A stretch of DNA of 64,000 bases from Emticicia aquatilis. Its GTDB lineage: Bacteria > Bacteroidota > Bacteroidia > Cytophagales > Spirosomataceae. Of this stretch, positions 9,018-17,951 are shown piece by piece (position 1 is the first letter of the stretch; the number at the start of each line of letters is the position of its first letter). The stretch is taken from assembly GCF_014644295.1 (NCBI RefSeq), contig NZ_BMKK01000006.1, forward strand, positions 248,001 to 312,000. Reading direction: 5' to 3'. Under the pieces are notes generated by a model. That model had not been told where the DNA came from and ran no database searches. It was given only the letters and a program-made list of their open reading frames with translations. Made by a program: the position numbers and the translations under genes.

Positions 9018-10421
9018 TTGTACTTCACAGGACTTGACATAGGCACAACCAGTACAAAAGCCGTAGTTTTTGATATTTCGGGCAAAGTTCTGACCCAAAA
9101 GAGCATTTCTTATGAAATGTTTCATCATCACCCCAATTGGAGTGAGCAAAATCCCGACGAAATCTACGAGGCAGTTAATCAATGCTTGGCTTTTTTGGAT
9201 AAACGCTCATTGCTCGAAACGCTGAGTATGTCATCGGCCATGCACAGCATTATGGCGGTTGATGAAAGCGGTAAACCTCTCACAAACCTAATCGTTTGGG
9301 CAGATAATCGTGCCATTGAGATAGGCAATAAGCTAAAAGCAAGCAGCGAGGGCAAAGAAATCTATCACCGAACGGGTACGCCTATTCATCCTTTTTCATT
9401 TCTCTGTAAAATTTTATGGTTGAAAGAAAACGAGCCTGAAGTTTTTGCAAAAGCCCATAAATTTATCGGTATCAAAGAATTTGTATGGCACAAAATCTTT
9501 GGAGAATATGAAATAGATGAATCGCTCGCCTCAGCCACTGGCATGATGAATATCCAAGATTTATGCTGGGACAAAAAAGCATTAGAGTTGGTCGAAATTG
9601 GAGAAGAAAAACTACCCAAAATAGTCCCAACGACATTTTCAAGAACAAAACAAGATATAAAATACTTCATCGGTGGAGCAGATGGACCATTAGCTAATCT
9701 CGGAACAGGGGCAATGGGTAAAAATAAGCTGGCTTTTACGATGGGTACGAGCGGAGCAGTCAGAATTTGTGTGGACGAATACTACACCGACCCACAAATG
9801 CGAACTTTCAATTATTTACTAACCTCGACTCAGCACGTTGTTGGCGGAGCAACAAATAATGGTGCGGTGGTGATACAATGGTTGAAAGAACAAATCTTAC
9901 AAACCAGCATTTCGACCGAAGAACTGATTGAAAAAGCTCAAAAAATACCCGCAGGAGCAGAAAACTTATTGTTTTTACCTTATATTTTAGGCGAAAGAGC
10001 TCCCGTTTGGAATGCCAACGCCAAAGGCGTTTTTTTCGGATTAAGTATCAATCACACCCAAGCACACTTGACCCGTGCCGTGATGGAGGGTTTAATTTTG
10101 AATCTCTATTCGGTCGGGAAAGTATTGATGGAGAAATTTCCGGTTGACGAAATCTGTGCCAGCGGAGGTTTTGCCAAAAGTGATTTTTGGTTACAACTCG
10201 TAGCTGATATTTTTCAGAAAAAAGTAGTCATCACTGATAATGTCGAAGGTTCGGCTTGGGGAGCAGTACGTTTGGCACTGAAAAGCTTAGGGTTGGAGGC
10301 AAAAACCTCAGCCCAAACCACCTCAAGAATATTTTTACCAGATACTACAAAAGCTGAACTTTATGACCAATTACACCAAAAATTTGAGCGTTTGTATATA
10401 AAACTCCAAGACGAATTCTAA
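9018..10421 (+). CDS. gntK: Gluconokinase, FGGY family
   Basis: A 467-residue FGGY kinase expected to phosphorylate gluconate to 6-phosphogluconate, feeding the dehydrogenase just upstream. The canonical motifs are intact: phosphate-1 GLDIGTTSTKAV (residues 5-16), substrate region IVWADNRA, catalytic aspartate in GGADGPLANLG, phosphate-2 MGTSGAVRI and adenosine ASGGFAKSDFW. No in-frame ATG exists between the upstream stop at 8922 and this point; the likely start is TTG at 9018, directly after the border repeat, which matches the usual family N-terminus. The repeat may have destroyed an older ATG. Gluconate is chosen over xylulose because of the linked 6-phosphogluconate dehydrogenase. Confidence 0.88.
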   Translation: MYFTGLDIGTTSTKAVVFDISGKVLTQKSISYEMFHHHPNWSEQNPDEIYEAVNQCLAFLDKRSLLETLSMSSAMHSIMAVDESGKPLTNLIVWADNRAIEIGNKLKASSEGKEIYHRTGTPIHPFSFLCKILWLKENEPEVFAKAHKFIGIKEFVWHKIFGEYEIDESLASATGMMNIQDLCWDKKALELVEIGEEKLPKIVPTTFSRTKQDIKYFIGGADGPLANLGTGAMGKNKLAFTMGTSGAVRICVDEYYTDPQMRTFNYLLTSTQHVVGGATNNGAVVIQWLKEQILQTSISTEELIEKAQKIPAGAENLLFLPYILGERAPVWNANAKGVFFGLSINHTQAHLTRAVMEGLILNLYSVGKVLMEKFPVDEICASGGFAKSDFWLQLVADIFQKKVVITDNVEGSAWGAVRLALKSLGLEAKTSAQTTSRIFLPDTTKAELYDQLHQKFERLYIKLQDEF

Positions 10422-10441
10422 AATTCGGTTCATTCCAATCT

Positions 10442-10492
10442 CCGAGCGATTATTCAATGTTATATTTCATTAAATAATCGCTCGGTTTTTTG
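10442..10492 (+). terminator. Rho-independent terminator after gluconokinase
   Basis: CCGAGCGATTATT (10442-10454) pairs perfectly with AATAATCGCTCGG (10473-10485), followed by TTTTTT. It closes the gnd-gntK transcript. Confidence 0.9.
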
Positions 10493-10549
10493 TTGAAATC
10501 AAATAAATGATGCAAATTCATTGCTTAAAACTATTCATTTATTCTGACC

Positions 10550-11359
10550 ATGAATCGCAAAGACTTTATCAAACAAATATCATTTGCTACTTTCCTATTG
10601 GCAGATGGCAGTATCATTCCTGCATTTGCCGAAAACCTATCTTCCAAAAAATCAAAACTCCGTTTTGTAGTAGCCTCTGATGGTCATTTTGGTCAACCCA
10701 AAACCGATTATAAAACATACTTTGAGACTTTCATCAATAATGTAAATGCCCAGCACCGTGAACAAAAATTTGATTTTTGCGTAATCAATGGCGATATTAT
10801 TCACGATGATATAAATTTCTTATCTACAGCAAAAAGCCTTTTTGATGATCTTGAAATGCCATACTTCGTTACGCAAGGCAATCACGACCACGCCACGCCT
10901 GAGCAATGGGAGCGTGTGTGGGGCGTGCCTGTCAACTACGATTATGTTTTAGGAAACAACGCTTTTTTGTTCGGGACAACTTCAAATGTGGAAGGAAAAT
11001 ACCTTCCACCCAACATCGAATGGTTTAAATCAAAACTTGATGAGCATAAAAAGAAGAAAAATATTTTTATTTTCATACATATCACGCCCGTAAAATGGAC
11101 CGATAATGCGGTAGATAGCAAAGAGTTTCAAGAATTATTGAAGCAATATAAAAATGTTAGAGCAGTTTTTAATGGCCACGACCACGACCAAGAAAATGTA
11201 AAAACGCATGAGGGAATTCCGTATATGTTTGATTCTCACATCGGCGGAAATTGGGGAACAAGCTACCGAGGATACAGAATTGTAGAATTACAGAAAGAAA
11301 ACAAACTTCTCACCTACATCATGAACCCAACTACCAAAATCAACGAAGCAACTGTGTAA
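10550..11359 (+). CDS. Exported calcineurin-like metallophosphoesterase
   Basis: A 269-residue metallophosphoesterase. All family metal ligands are visible: D44-G-H46, G81-D82, G110-N-H-D113, H177 and G209-H-D-H212. The N-terminus has a basic n-region and a hydrophobic segment ending near AFA (about residues 1-27), so it is probably exported, possibly through Tat. The substrate (phosphomonoester, diester or nucleotide) cannot be told. It lies 35 bases before the Tat-exported beta-propeller gene and probably shares its transcript, which suggests a periplasmic pair. ATG at 10550 gives a proper signal sequence. Confidence 0.88.
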   Translation: MNRKDFIKQISFATFLLADGSIIPAFAENLSSKKSKLRFVVASDGHFGQPKTDYKTYFETFINNVNAQHREQKFDFCVINGDIIHDDINFLSTAKSLFDDLEMPYFVTQGNHDHATPEQWERVWGVPVNYDYVLGNNAFLFGTTSNVEGKYLPPNIEWFKSKLDEHKKKKNIFIFIHITPVKWTDNAVDSKEFQELLKQYKNVRAVFNGHDHDQENVKTHEGIPYMFDSHIGGNWGTSYRGYRIVELQKENKLLTYIMNPTTKINEATV

Positions 11360-11394
11360 TATTCACCCATTTTATTCAACCTTATAACAAACTA

Positions 11395-12444
11395 ATGAAT
11401 GAATTTTTAACTCGTCGGAATTTCCTAAAAATTACAGGAATCACGACCGCCATTTCAGCTTTTCCAGAAGTCAGTTTTGGCAAAAACGATGAAATAATCA
11501 TCGGACATAACACACACAAATACCGAGTAAAAGTTGGTTGGGGTGTTTTGGATGCAGGAAAAAATCCTGTAAACGACTGCCACGAAATGGTAGAAGATGC
11601 CAAAGGTCGCCTAATTATGCTCGGCAACGAAACCAAAAACAATGTCTTGATTTATGACAAATCGGGAAAATTACTTGAAACTTGGGGAACAACCTACATT
11701 GGCGGCCATGGATTGACGCTTTTGAATGAAGGTGGCGAACAATTTCTGTTGATTTGCGATACCGACCGCCATCAAGTCATAAAAACCGATTTAAAAGGAA
11801 AAGAGATTTTCAAGATAGAATATCCAAAAGAAACGGGCGTTTATGACCACCCTGCACAGTTTAAACCAACCGAAAGTGCAGTAAATCCTGCCAATGGCGA
11901 TATTTTTGTAACTGATGGCTATGGTCTGAACTACGTAATTCAATACGATTCAAAAGGTAAATACATTCGTCATTGGGGTGGTGGCGGCGATGGTGTTGAT
12001 AAATTCAAGTGCAATCACGGAGTAGTGGTTGATACCCGAAATAAGCAAAACCCAACGCTAATTGTTACTTCAAGAATCGAAAATTGTTGGAAACGCTTTA
12101 CACTTGATGGTAAATATATCTCAACGATTGCTTTGCCAGGAACTTATATTTGTCGCCCAGTAATCAAAGGCGAAAATCTTTACGGTGCAGCTTTCCGCTC
12201 AACGTCTGATTCTTATCCAAACTCTGGTTATATCACAATTTTGGATAAAAACGACCGAGTTATTTCGACCCCAGGCGGAAGTGAGCCGATTTATCAAAAC
12301 AATCAACTTCAAGAACAACGCAAACAAGACCCATTTAAGGTTTTCTTACATCCGCACGATGTGTGCGTAGATAGCAACGATAATATTTATGTGCCACAGT
12401 GGGCTTCTCGAAAAACCTATCCTATTATGTTGGAAAGGGTTTAG
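11395..12444 (+). CDS. Tat-exported NHL/six-bladed beta-propeller protein
   Basis: A 349-residue protein starting at ATG 11395; a longer in-frame reading from 11251 overlaps the upstream gene and is not used. The N-terminus has a twin-arginine motif TRRNFLKITG followed by a hydrophobic stretch, typical of Tat substrates. The body contains repeated propeller blades (DAKGRLIMLGNET, NPANGDIFVTDGYG, SKGKYIRHWGGGGDG, DSNDNIYVPQW) resembling the NHL/peptidyl-glycine lyase-like group. Such proteins bind ligands or, less often, act as lactonases or lyases. No catalytic residues were assigned. It follows the metallophosphoesterase closely and is followed by a 288-base gap holding repeats. Confidence 0.82.
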   Translation: MNEFLTRRNFLKITGITTAISAFPEVSFGKNDEIIIGHNTHKYRVKVGWGVLDAGKNPVNDCHEMVEDAKGRLIMLGNETKNNVLIYDKSGKLLETWGTTYIGGHGLTLLNEGGEQFLLICDTDRHQVIKTDLKGKEIFKIEYPKETGVYDHPAQFKPTESAVNPANGDIFVTDGYGLNYVIQYDSKGKYIRHWGGGGDGVDKFKCNHGVVVDTRNKQNPTLIVTSRIENCWKRFTLDGKYISTIALPGTYICRPVIKGENLYGAAFRSTSDSYPNSGYITILDKNDRVISTPGGSEPIYQNNQLQEQRKQDPFKVFLHPHDVCVDSNDNIYVPQWASRKTYPIMLERV

Positions 12445-12482
12445 GACATAATCAATCTTTAAGTAAAGAACAAGTTAAATTA

Positions 12483-12578
12483 ACCACAGAGTTTCACAAA
12501 GTTTAGCACGGAGTTCCTCGGAGTATGCAAAAAAACTCTGTGAAACTCCGTGTTCAAACTCATTTTTTACTCCGTGGT
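12483..12578. repeat. ACCACAGAG-type imperfect inverted repeat
   Basis: ACCACAGAGT (12483-12492) mirrors ACTCCGTGGT (12569-12578) with one mismatch, and an inner perfect pair CACGGAGTT (12507-12515) / AACTCCGTG (12544-12552) folds inside. Variations on CTCTGTGAAACTCCGTG fill the rest. Sequences of this type are widespread intergenic repeats in several phyla; function is unknown. Confidence 0.75.
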
Positions 12579-12633
12579 GAAAAAATAAAACCTAAATCCT
12601 GCACCCTAACTTCTTCAAATACCCTAAACGAAC

Positions 12634-12731
12634 AAAATTTGTGGTAAATTTGTATTTTAATACAGACAAAAGTAGCCTAAAACAGTTAAACTACTTATTG
12701 ACTTACAAATACTTGTTTTACCACAAATTTT
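12634..12731 (+). promoter_or_regulatory. Large three-arm inverted repeat abutting the mutS2 start codon
   Basis: AAAATTTGTGGTAAA (12634-12648) and TTTACCACAAATTTT (12717-12731) are a perfect 15-base pair of arms. Inside them TTTGTA / TACAAA and AAGTAG / CTACTT nest in the same order. The right arm ends one base before the ATG at 12733. A TAAATTTG box (12645-12652), matching the Bacteroidota -7 consensus, overlaps the left arm. It could be an operator or an RNA hairpin that masks the start codon. Confidence 0.6.
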
Positions 12732-12732
12732 C

Positions 12733-15174
12733 ATGCTTTACCCCCAAAATATAGAACAAAAGTTAGGTTTCGATAAAATCCGTGAACACATAGCCGAGCA
12801 TTGTGTAAGTTCGCTCGGACGAGCTTTTGTCGAAAAAATTCGTTTTTCTGACGATTTCAAGATAATCGACCGTTTGCATCGCCAAGCGGCCGAGTTTAAG
12901 TTGATTCTACAAACCGAGTCTGATTTTCCGCAGCAAAATTATATTGATGTCAGCGAAGCCCTTTCAAGAGCAGCCATCGAAGGTGCTTTTGTGAGCGAAG
13001 AGCAATTTTTTGAGATAAAACTCTCGCTTCGCACGATTCAGCAAATCATTCATTTCTTTAAGGTAAAAGAAGACCACATTTACCCAGAACTCAAAACACT
13101 CGTTACGAATTCACTCCCAGTTTTAGGTGATGGAAAAAGTAGTACGGATGGTTGGGCAGCTGTGATTTCGCAAATTGATAAAATCATTGATGAGCGTGGA
13201 AAAGTGCGAGATAATGCCTCACCCGAGTTGATGGATATTCGTCGTCGATTGATTTCTGAACAAAGCGATTTACGAAAAACTTTGGAGCGAATCCTCCGTA
13301 CGGCTCGTAATAGTGGTTGGATTGGCGATGAAATGTCGTTAACGATTCGTGATGGTCGCATGGTTATTCCGATTTTGTCCGAACACAAACGAAAAGTCAA
13401 AGGTTTCGTACATGATGAGTCGGCAACTGGACAAATGGCGTTTATCGAACCTGCTGAAGTTTTAGAGGCCAACAACGAAATTCGAGATTTAGAAGCCCGT
13501 GAGCGTCGAGAAATCGTAAAGATTTTAGAACGTTTGACAGATTTCATTCGCCCGCACGTACCCGCCTTGCGTAAAGCATATCTTTTTCTCGGAATCATAG
13601 ATTTTATTGGTGCAAAAGCCAAGTTTGCCTTAGAAATTGATGCAACTGCCCCACTTTTGGTCGAAAATCAAGCCCTTGAATGGTACAGAGCCAAGCACCC
13701 GCTTTTGTATTTATCATTCAAAAAACAAGGCAAAAACGTTGTACCGCTGAGTATAAGGCTTGATAAAGACAATCGAATTGTGCTGGTTTCTGGGCCAAAT
13801 GCAGGTGGAAAATCGGTCATGCTCAAAACAATTGGTTTGGTCCAATACATGGCTCAATGTGGGCTACTTGTGCCTGTTTCACCCGATTCAAAAGTTGGCG
13901 TTTTTAAGAATATTTTCATTGATATTGGCGACGAGCAAAGCATCGAAAACGACCTAAGTACGTATAGTTCGCACCTCACTAACATGAAGCACTTTGTAAA
14001 TTTTTCAAATAAATTTACTTTGTTTCTGATTGATGAGTTTGGAACTGGAACAGAACCAAGTTTGGGCGGTGCAATTGCCGAGTCGATTTTGGAGCAATTA
14101 CTGAAATCGAATGCTCATGGCGTAATCAACACGCACTATACAAATCTGAAAGTTTTTGCCGATAAACATAACGGAACAGTAAACGGTGCAATGAAATTTG
14201 ATGCCGAACATTTAGAACCACTCTACGAACTCGAAATCGGAAAGCCTGGTAGCTCGTTTGCTCTCGAAGTTGCTCAAAAAATTGGTTTATCGAAACAAAT
14301 CGTTGACAATGCCAAACGAAAACTCGGCACACAGCAAATTGATTTCGAGAAATTGATAAAAGAACTCGAGATTGAACGAAAGGTTTTCTCAGAAAAAAAC
14401 AAAGAATTTATTGAGAAAAATCAGAAACTCACCACCACTCTTGAGCAATATACTGGCTTGAAAAGCTTCTTAGAAGTTGAGAAAAAGAAGATTTTGAACG
14501 AAGCCAAAGCCCAAGCCAAAGAATTACTAAAAGAAGCAAACCGCAAAATAGAAAATACGATTCGTGAAATAAAAGAAGGCAAAGCCGAGAAAGACATCAC
14601 GAAGCTGATTCGTCAGGAACTGCAAGAATTTGAGCAAAAAGAGTTAAAACTACAAAAAGTAGAAGAAACCAAAGCCCCTGCGGGCGAAGAATGGGAAGCG
14701 GGCAGCGGAGATATTGGCGTAAATGATTATGTGAGAATCAAAGGCCAGCCGACAATTGGGCAAGTTTTGGCGGTCAAAGGAAAAGATATTGAAGTGGCCA
14801 TTGGTGAACTTAAAACTAATATCAAGCTCAATCGTTTGGAAAAAATGAGCAAGAAAGAGTACAAAGAAGCCACCAAAGAAAGTCCAAAAGCTAAAGTTTC
14901 GGGCATTGATATGAACGAAAAAATGGTCAATTTTAGTTTTAATATTGATTTACGAGGCAAACGCAGCGAAGAAGCCCTCGGCGAAGTTGATAGTTTGATG
15001 AACGATGCAATTATGCTCGGCTATCCCGAACTAAGAATTGTGCATGGCAAAGGTGATGGTATTTTACGCACGCTCATTCGCCAACATTTACGAGGCTATA
15101 AACAAGTATCCAGCACATCTGACGAACACGCCGACCGTGGTGGGCAGGGCGTTACGATTGTGAAGATGAAATGA
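12733..15174 (+). CDS. mutS2: MutS2 family DNA-binding ATPase/endonuclease with Smr domain
   Basis: An 813-residue MutS2. The MutS core and lever helices occupy about residues 1-340, the ABC-type ATPase has Walker A GPNAGGKS at 354-361 and Walker B LFLIDEFGTGTEPSLGG, a long coiled coil follows (about 540-650), and the C-terminal Smr nuclease domain begins near 738 with DLRGKRSEEAL and IVHGKGDGILR. MutS2 proteins lack the mismatch-recognition domain and act on recombination intermediates or on collided ribosomes. The length is close to the family norm. It converges on recF with a hairpin between. A large inverted repeat directly precedes the start codon. Confidence 0.95.
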   Translation: MLYPQNIEQKLGFDKIREHIAEHCVSSLGRAFVEKIRFSDDFKIIDRLHRQAAEFKLILQTESDFPQQNYIDVSEALSRAAIEGAFVSEEQFFEIKLSLRTIQQIIHFFKVKEDHIYPELKTLVTNSLPVLGDGKSSTDGWAAVISQIDKIIDERGKVRDNASPELMDIRRRLISEQSDLRKTLERILRTARNSGWIGDEMSLTIRDGRMVIPILSEHKRKVKGFVHDESATGQMAFIEPAEVLEANNEIRDLEARERREIVKILERLTDFIRPHVPALRKAYLFLGIIDFIGAKAKFALEIDATAPLLVENQALEWYRAKHPLLYLSFKKQGKNVVPLSIRLDKDNRIVLVSGPNAGGKSVMLKTIGLVQYMAQCGLLVPVSPDSKVGVFKNIFIDIGDEQSIENDLSTYSSHLTNMKHFVNFSNKFTLFLIDEFGTGTEPSLGGAIAESILEQLLKSNAHGVINTHYTNLKVFADKHNGTVNGAMKFDAEHLEPLYELEIGKPGSSFALEVAQKIGLSKQIVDNAKRKLGTQQIDFEKLIKELEIERKVFSEKNKEFIEKNQKLTTTLEQYTGLKSFLEVEKKKILNEAKAQAKELLKEANRKIENTIREIKEGKAEKDITKLIRQELQEFEQKELKLQKVEETKAPAGEEWEAGSGDIGVNDYVRIKGQPTIGQVLAVKGKDIEVAIGELKTNIKLNRLEKMSKKEYKEATKESPKAKVSGIDMNEKMVNFSFNIDLRGKRSEEALGEVDSLMNDAIMLGYPELRIVHGKGDGILRTLIRQHLRGYKQVSSTSDEHADRGGQGVTIVKMK

Positions 15175-15188
15175 TTTGTGATTTGTGG

Positions 15189-15207
15189 GGCGAACATCCT
15201 GTTCGCC
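15189..15207. repeat. GGCGAACA hairpin repeat, copy 1
   Basis: GGCGAACA-tcc-TGTTCGCC forms a perfect 8-base hairpin between the convergent mutS2 and recF genes. The same core with a different loop (ggg) occurs at 38727-38745, also between convergent genes, so this is a dispersed palindromic repeat that may serve as a terminator. Confidence 0.8.
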
Positions 15208-15213
15208 TTACAT

Positions 15214-16296
15214 CTACCTCGTCCGAATATAATTTATCTCAGCTTTAACATTTTCCAGAATCTTTTCGGTTCGTTCGGGACGAGCATCTGAAATAAAAAC
15301 CTGCCCAAAAGTCTGATTATCAATACTTTCTATGAGTTTCTGAATTCGGCGGTCGTCGAGTTTATCGAAAATATCATCTAACAGTAAAATGGGTTTTGCT
15401 TCTCTCAATTCCTCCAGCATCTCAAATTGTGCTAATCGGAGAGCCATCACAAATGATTTTTGTTGCCCCTGCGAGCCAAATTTCTTGACAGGATAACGGT
15501 CGATTTCAAAAACGTAATCGTCTTTATGAATACCCTTTGTAGTGCGTTGAGCTTTTACATCCGTTTGTCGATTTAATCTAAATTCTTTCACAAAATCTCC
15601 ACTGGCCACTTCTGACTCATAAATAATTTCTACTTCTTCACGCCCTTCACCGAGAATTTGATAGTGTTTCTTAAAAATTGGTAGAAATTTTTCGATAAAG
15701 TTTCTTCGTTGTTCAAAAATCCTGATGGCAATTTTCACCAAAGGGTCGGAGTAAGTATCAAGCAAATCTTGGTCGAGGAAATTTCGCTCAAAGAAAATTT
15801 TCAAAAGGCTATTCCGCTGGTCGAGAAGCTTATTATAATGCTGATAGTCAATCAGATAATCATTATCCATTTGCGAAAGCACTCCATCAAAAAAACGACG
15901 ACGGCCTTCGCTCCCATCTTTTATCAATTCTGTATCGTCGGGGGCAATCAAAACCACAGGAAACTGCCCGATGTGGTCGGCAAGTCGTTCGTAAGGCTTT
16001 TTGTCGTGTAGCAAAACCTTTCGCTGCCCACGCTGAATCGAACAAGTAATTTGGTGTTTCTTATCTCCTTTCCTAAAAACACCGTCAATCATCATTATAT
16101 CAGCATCGTGGTTGATATTAAGAGCATCTTGGCTATGGATGGCACTTTTACTCAAGGCCAAAAAATAGACCGCATCAAGCAAATTGGTCTTACCACTACC
16201 ATTTTCGCCCACAATACAATTTACCTGACTCGAAAACGTAAAGTTTGCTTCTTCGTAATTTTTGAAATTTGAAAGATATATTTTTTCTAAAAACAT
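15214..16296 (-). CDS. recF: DNA replication and repair protein RecF
   Basis: A 360-residue SMC-like ATPase that loads RecA at single-strand gaps through RecFOR. ATG at 16296 gives MFLEKIYLSNFKNYEE, the usual RecF start; the alternative at 16314 is TTG. Walker A is GENGSGKT (30-37), the region LLLDDIFDKLDDRR near residue 315 is Walker B with the adjoining D-loop, and FGSQGQQKSF is the signature motif. It is not beside dnaN or dnaA here, in contrast to many bacteria, and stands alone between the mutS2 terminator and a divergent sugar porter. Confidence 0.95.
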   Translation of the reverse strand: MFLEKIYLSNFKNYEEANFTFSSQVNCIVGENGSGKTNLLDAVYFLALSKSAIHSQDALNINHDADIMMIDGVFRKGDKKHQITCSIQRGQRKVLLHDKKPYERLADHIGQFPVVLIAPDDTELIKDGSEGRRRFFDGVLSQMDNDYLIDYQHYNKLLDQRNSLLKIFFERNFLDQDLLDTYSDPLVKIAIRIFEQRRNFIEKFLPIFKKHYQILGEGREEVEIIYESEVASGDFVKEFRLNRQTDVKAQRTTKGIHKDDYVFEIDRYPVKKFGSQGQQKSFVMALRLAQFEMLEELREAKPILLLDDIFDKLDDRRIQKLIESIDNQTFGQVFISDARPERTEKILENVKAEINYIRTR

Positions 16297-16432
16297 TATC
16301 AATGGTTTTGACAACTTTAAAATCGGATAGCCGACGCTGTTGTTCTACAAAATATGCCGAAATTTAGGCATTTTTCACTAAAGTTTAGTTTATTTGTAAT
16401 CCTAATACTTACTTAACCTATTAAATGTTCTG

Positions 16433-17782
16433 ATGAATAAAAACTCGCTTCTTTATTTCATTGCTGCCGTTGCTGCAACTGGTGGCTTACTTTTTGGCTT
16501 TGATACAGGCGTTATCAATGTTGCCTTGCCTCAACTCCGTACAAAATTCAACCCAAGTCCCGAAACCGAAGGCTTTATCGTAAGTGCCGTTTTGTTTGGC
16601 GGTATGGCTGGGCCGTTTATTAGCGGGCCTTTGACTGACTTATTAGGTCGTAAAAAAATCAATATCATTGCTTCATTTGTCTTTGTTGTTGGGTCAATTA
16701 TCACCGCCATTGCTCCATCAGTTTCGTTCCTAATCATTGGACGTTTGTTTTTGGGTTTAGCGATTGGAATCGTAGCCTCAACAGTGCCACTTTATTTGGC
16801 AGAAATCGCTCCGACCGATAAGCGAGGCAAACTCGTAACATTCTTCCAGCTCGCCATTACACTTGGAATTTTACTTTCTTATGTGGTTGGTTATTTCTTT
16901 GCCGACCAAGAAGATGGCTGGAGAAGTATGTTCTGGACGGGCTTTATTCCTGCCGCAATTCTGATGGTCGGAATGTTTTTTGTGCCAGAAAGTCCACGCT
17001 GGTTGATTGGAAAAGGCCGAGATGCCGAAGCCCTCGAAGTTTTGAATCGCTTGCGTGAACCAAGTCAAGCACAAGCAGAATTGGCACAAACAAAACAAAT
17101 CATCGAAGACGAAAAACACAACAAAGGCGACTGGAGAATGCTGTTTAGCAAGCGTTTACGTATTCCGTTGTTTATTGGCATTGGTATTTTCTTTATTCAG
17201 CAGTTTTCAGGCATTAATGCCATTATTTATTTCTCGACTGATATATTCAAAAATGTATTTCCTGATGGCAATACGGCCGCACTCGCAACTGTGGGTGTGG
17301 GTGTAATCAATGCCGCTTCTACGTTTTTGGCTATTATGATTTTAGATAAATTTGGTAGAAAACAAATTCTTTACACTGGTCTTCTCGGAACAGCGGCTTG
17401 TTTAGCAACGGTTGGGTTGGCTTTTTACATGAAAGATTCGCTTAGCCCCGAACTACAAAAAATTATGCTCGTGGGCGGAGTTTATGTCTATATTGTTTTC
17501 TTTGCCATTAGCCTTGGGCCGTTGGGTTGGTTATTGATTTCGGAAATTTATCCGCTCAAAATCAGAGGTTTTGCTTCAAGTATGGGTAGTTTCAACCATT
17601 GGCTTTTCGATGCGGGCGTGGCTTATTCCTTTCCGATTTTGGCGGCAACATCGCTCGGCACGAATGGCGGTATTTTTGGAATCTATATGACCGTCGTACT
17701 ACTCGGCTTACTTTTTGCTAAATACATTGTTTTTGAAACAAAAGGCATGAGTTTGGAGGAAATCGAAAAAAGATATAATTAG
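16433..17782 (+). CDS. Sugar porter of the major facilitator superfamily (XylE/GalP type)
   Basis: A 449-residue inner-membrane transporter with 12 predicted helices. Family marks are GGLLFGFDTGVINVAL near the start, the loop LGRKK, PESPRWLIGKGR after helix 6, FIQQFSGINAIIYFS in helix 7, LDKFGRK and the C-terminal FETKGMSLEEIE. Such carriers import xylose, galactose, glucose or related sugars with protons. The sugar is not clear from sequence. It is transcribed alone, divergent from recF, with a strong terminator right after it. Confidence 0.92.
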   Translation: MNKNSLLYFIAAVAATGGLLFGFDTGVINVALPQLRTKFNPSPETEGFIVSAVLFGGMAGPFISGPLTDLLGRKKINIIASFVFVVGSIITAIAPSVSFLIIGRLFLGLAIGIVASTVPLYLAEIAPTDKRGKLVTFFQLAITLGILLSYVVGYFFADQEDGWRSMFWTGFIPAAILMVGMFFVPESPRWLIGKGRDAEALEVLNRLREPSQAQAELAQTKQIIEDEKHNKGDWRMLFSKRLRIPLFIGIGIFFIQQFSGINAIIYFSTDIFKNVFPDGNTAALATVGVGVINAASTFLAIMILDKFGRKQILYTGLLGTAACLATVGLAFYMKDSLSPELQKIMLVGGVYVYIVFFAISLGPLGWLLISEIYPLKIRGFASSMGSFNHWLFDAGVAYSFPILAATSLGTNGGIFGIYMTVVLLGLLFAKYIVFETKGMSLEEIEKRYN

Positions 17783-17804
17783 ACCAACAATAAAATTCTG
17801 CGAT

Positions 17805-17842
17805 GAAAGAGCTTAGTTTTTGAAACTAAGCTCTTTCGTTTT
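17805..17842 (+). terminator. Rho-independent terminator of the sugar porter gene
   Basis: GAAAGAGCTTAGTTT (17805-17819) pairs perfectly with AAACTAAGCTCTTTC (17823-17837), followed by GTTTT. Confidence 0.92.
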
Positions 17843-17951
17843 ATAAAACCTTGCTTTTTCGGGCAAATTGAAGAAAATTGCAGAAATATTCTCTTCATCC
17901 ATCATTTTCGGTCAGACCTTCGGTTCAGACCGAATAAAACCAAAAGAAATC

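Noticed and set aside
11251-11394. N-terminal extension of the beta-propeller gene overlapping the metallophosphoesterase
   Set aside because: It overlaps a real gene in another frame and would bury the Tat signal; ATG at 11395 is natural.
13080-13622. 180-residue minus-strand ORF inside mutS2
   Set aside because: Serine/arginine-rich shadow frame of a well-identified gene.
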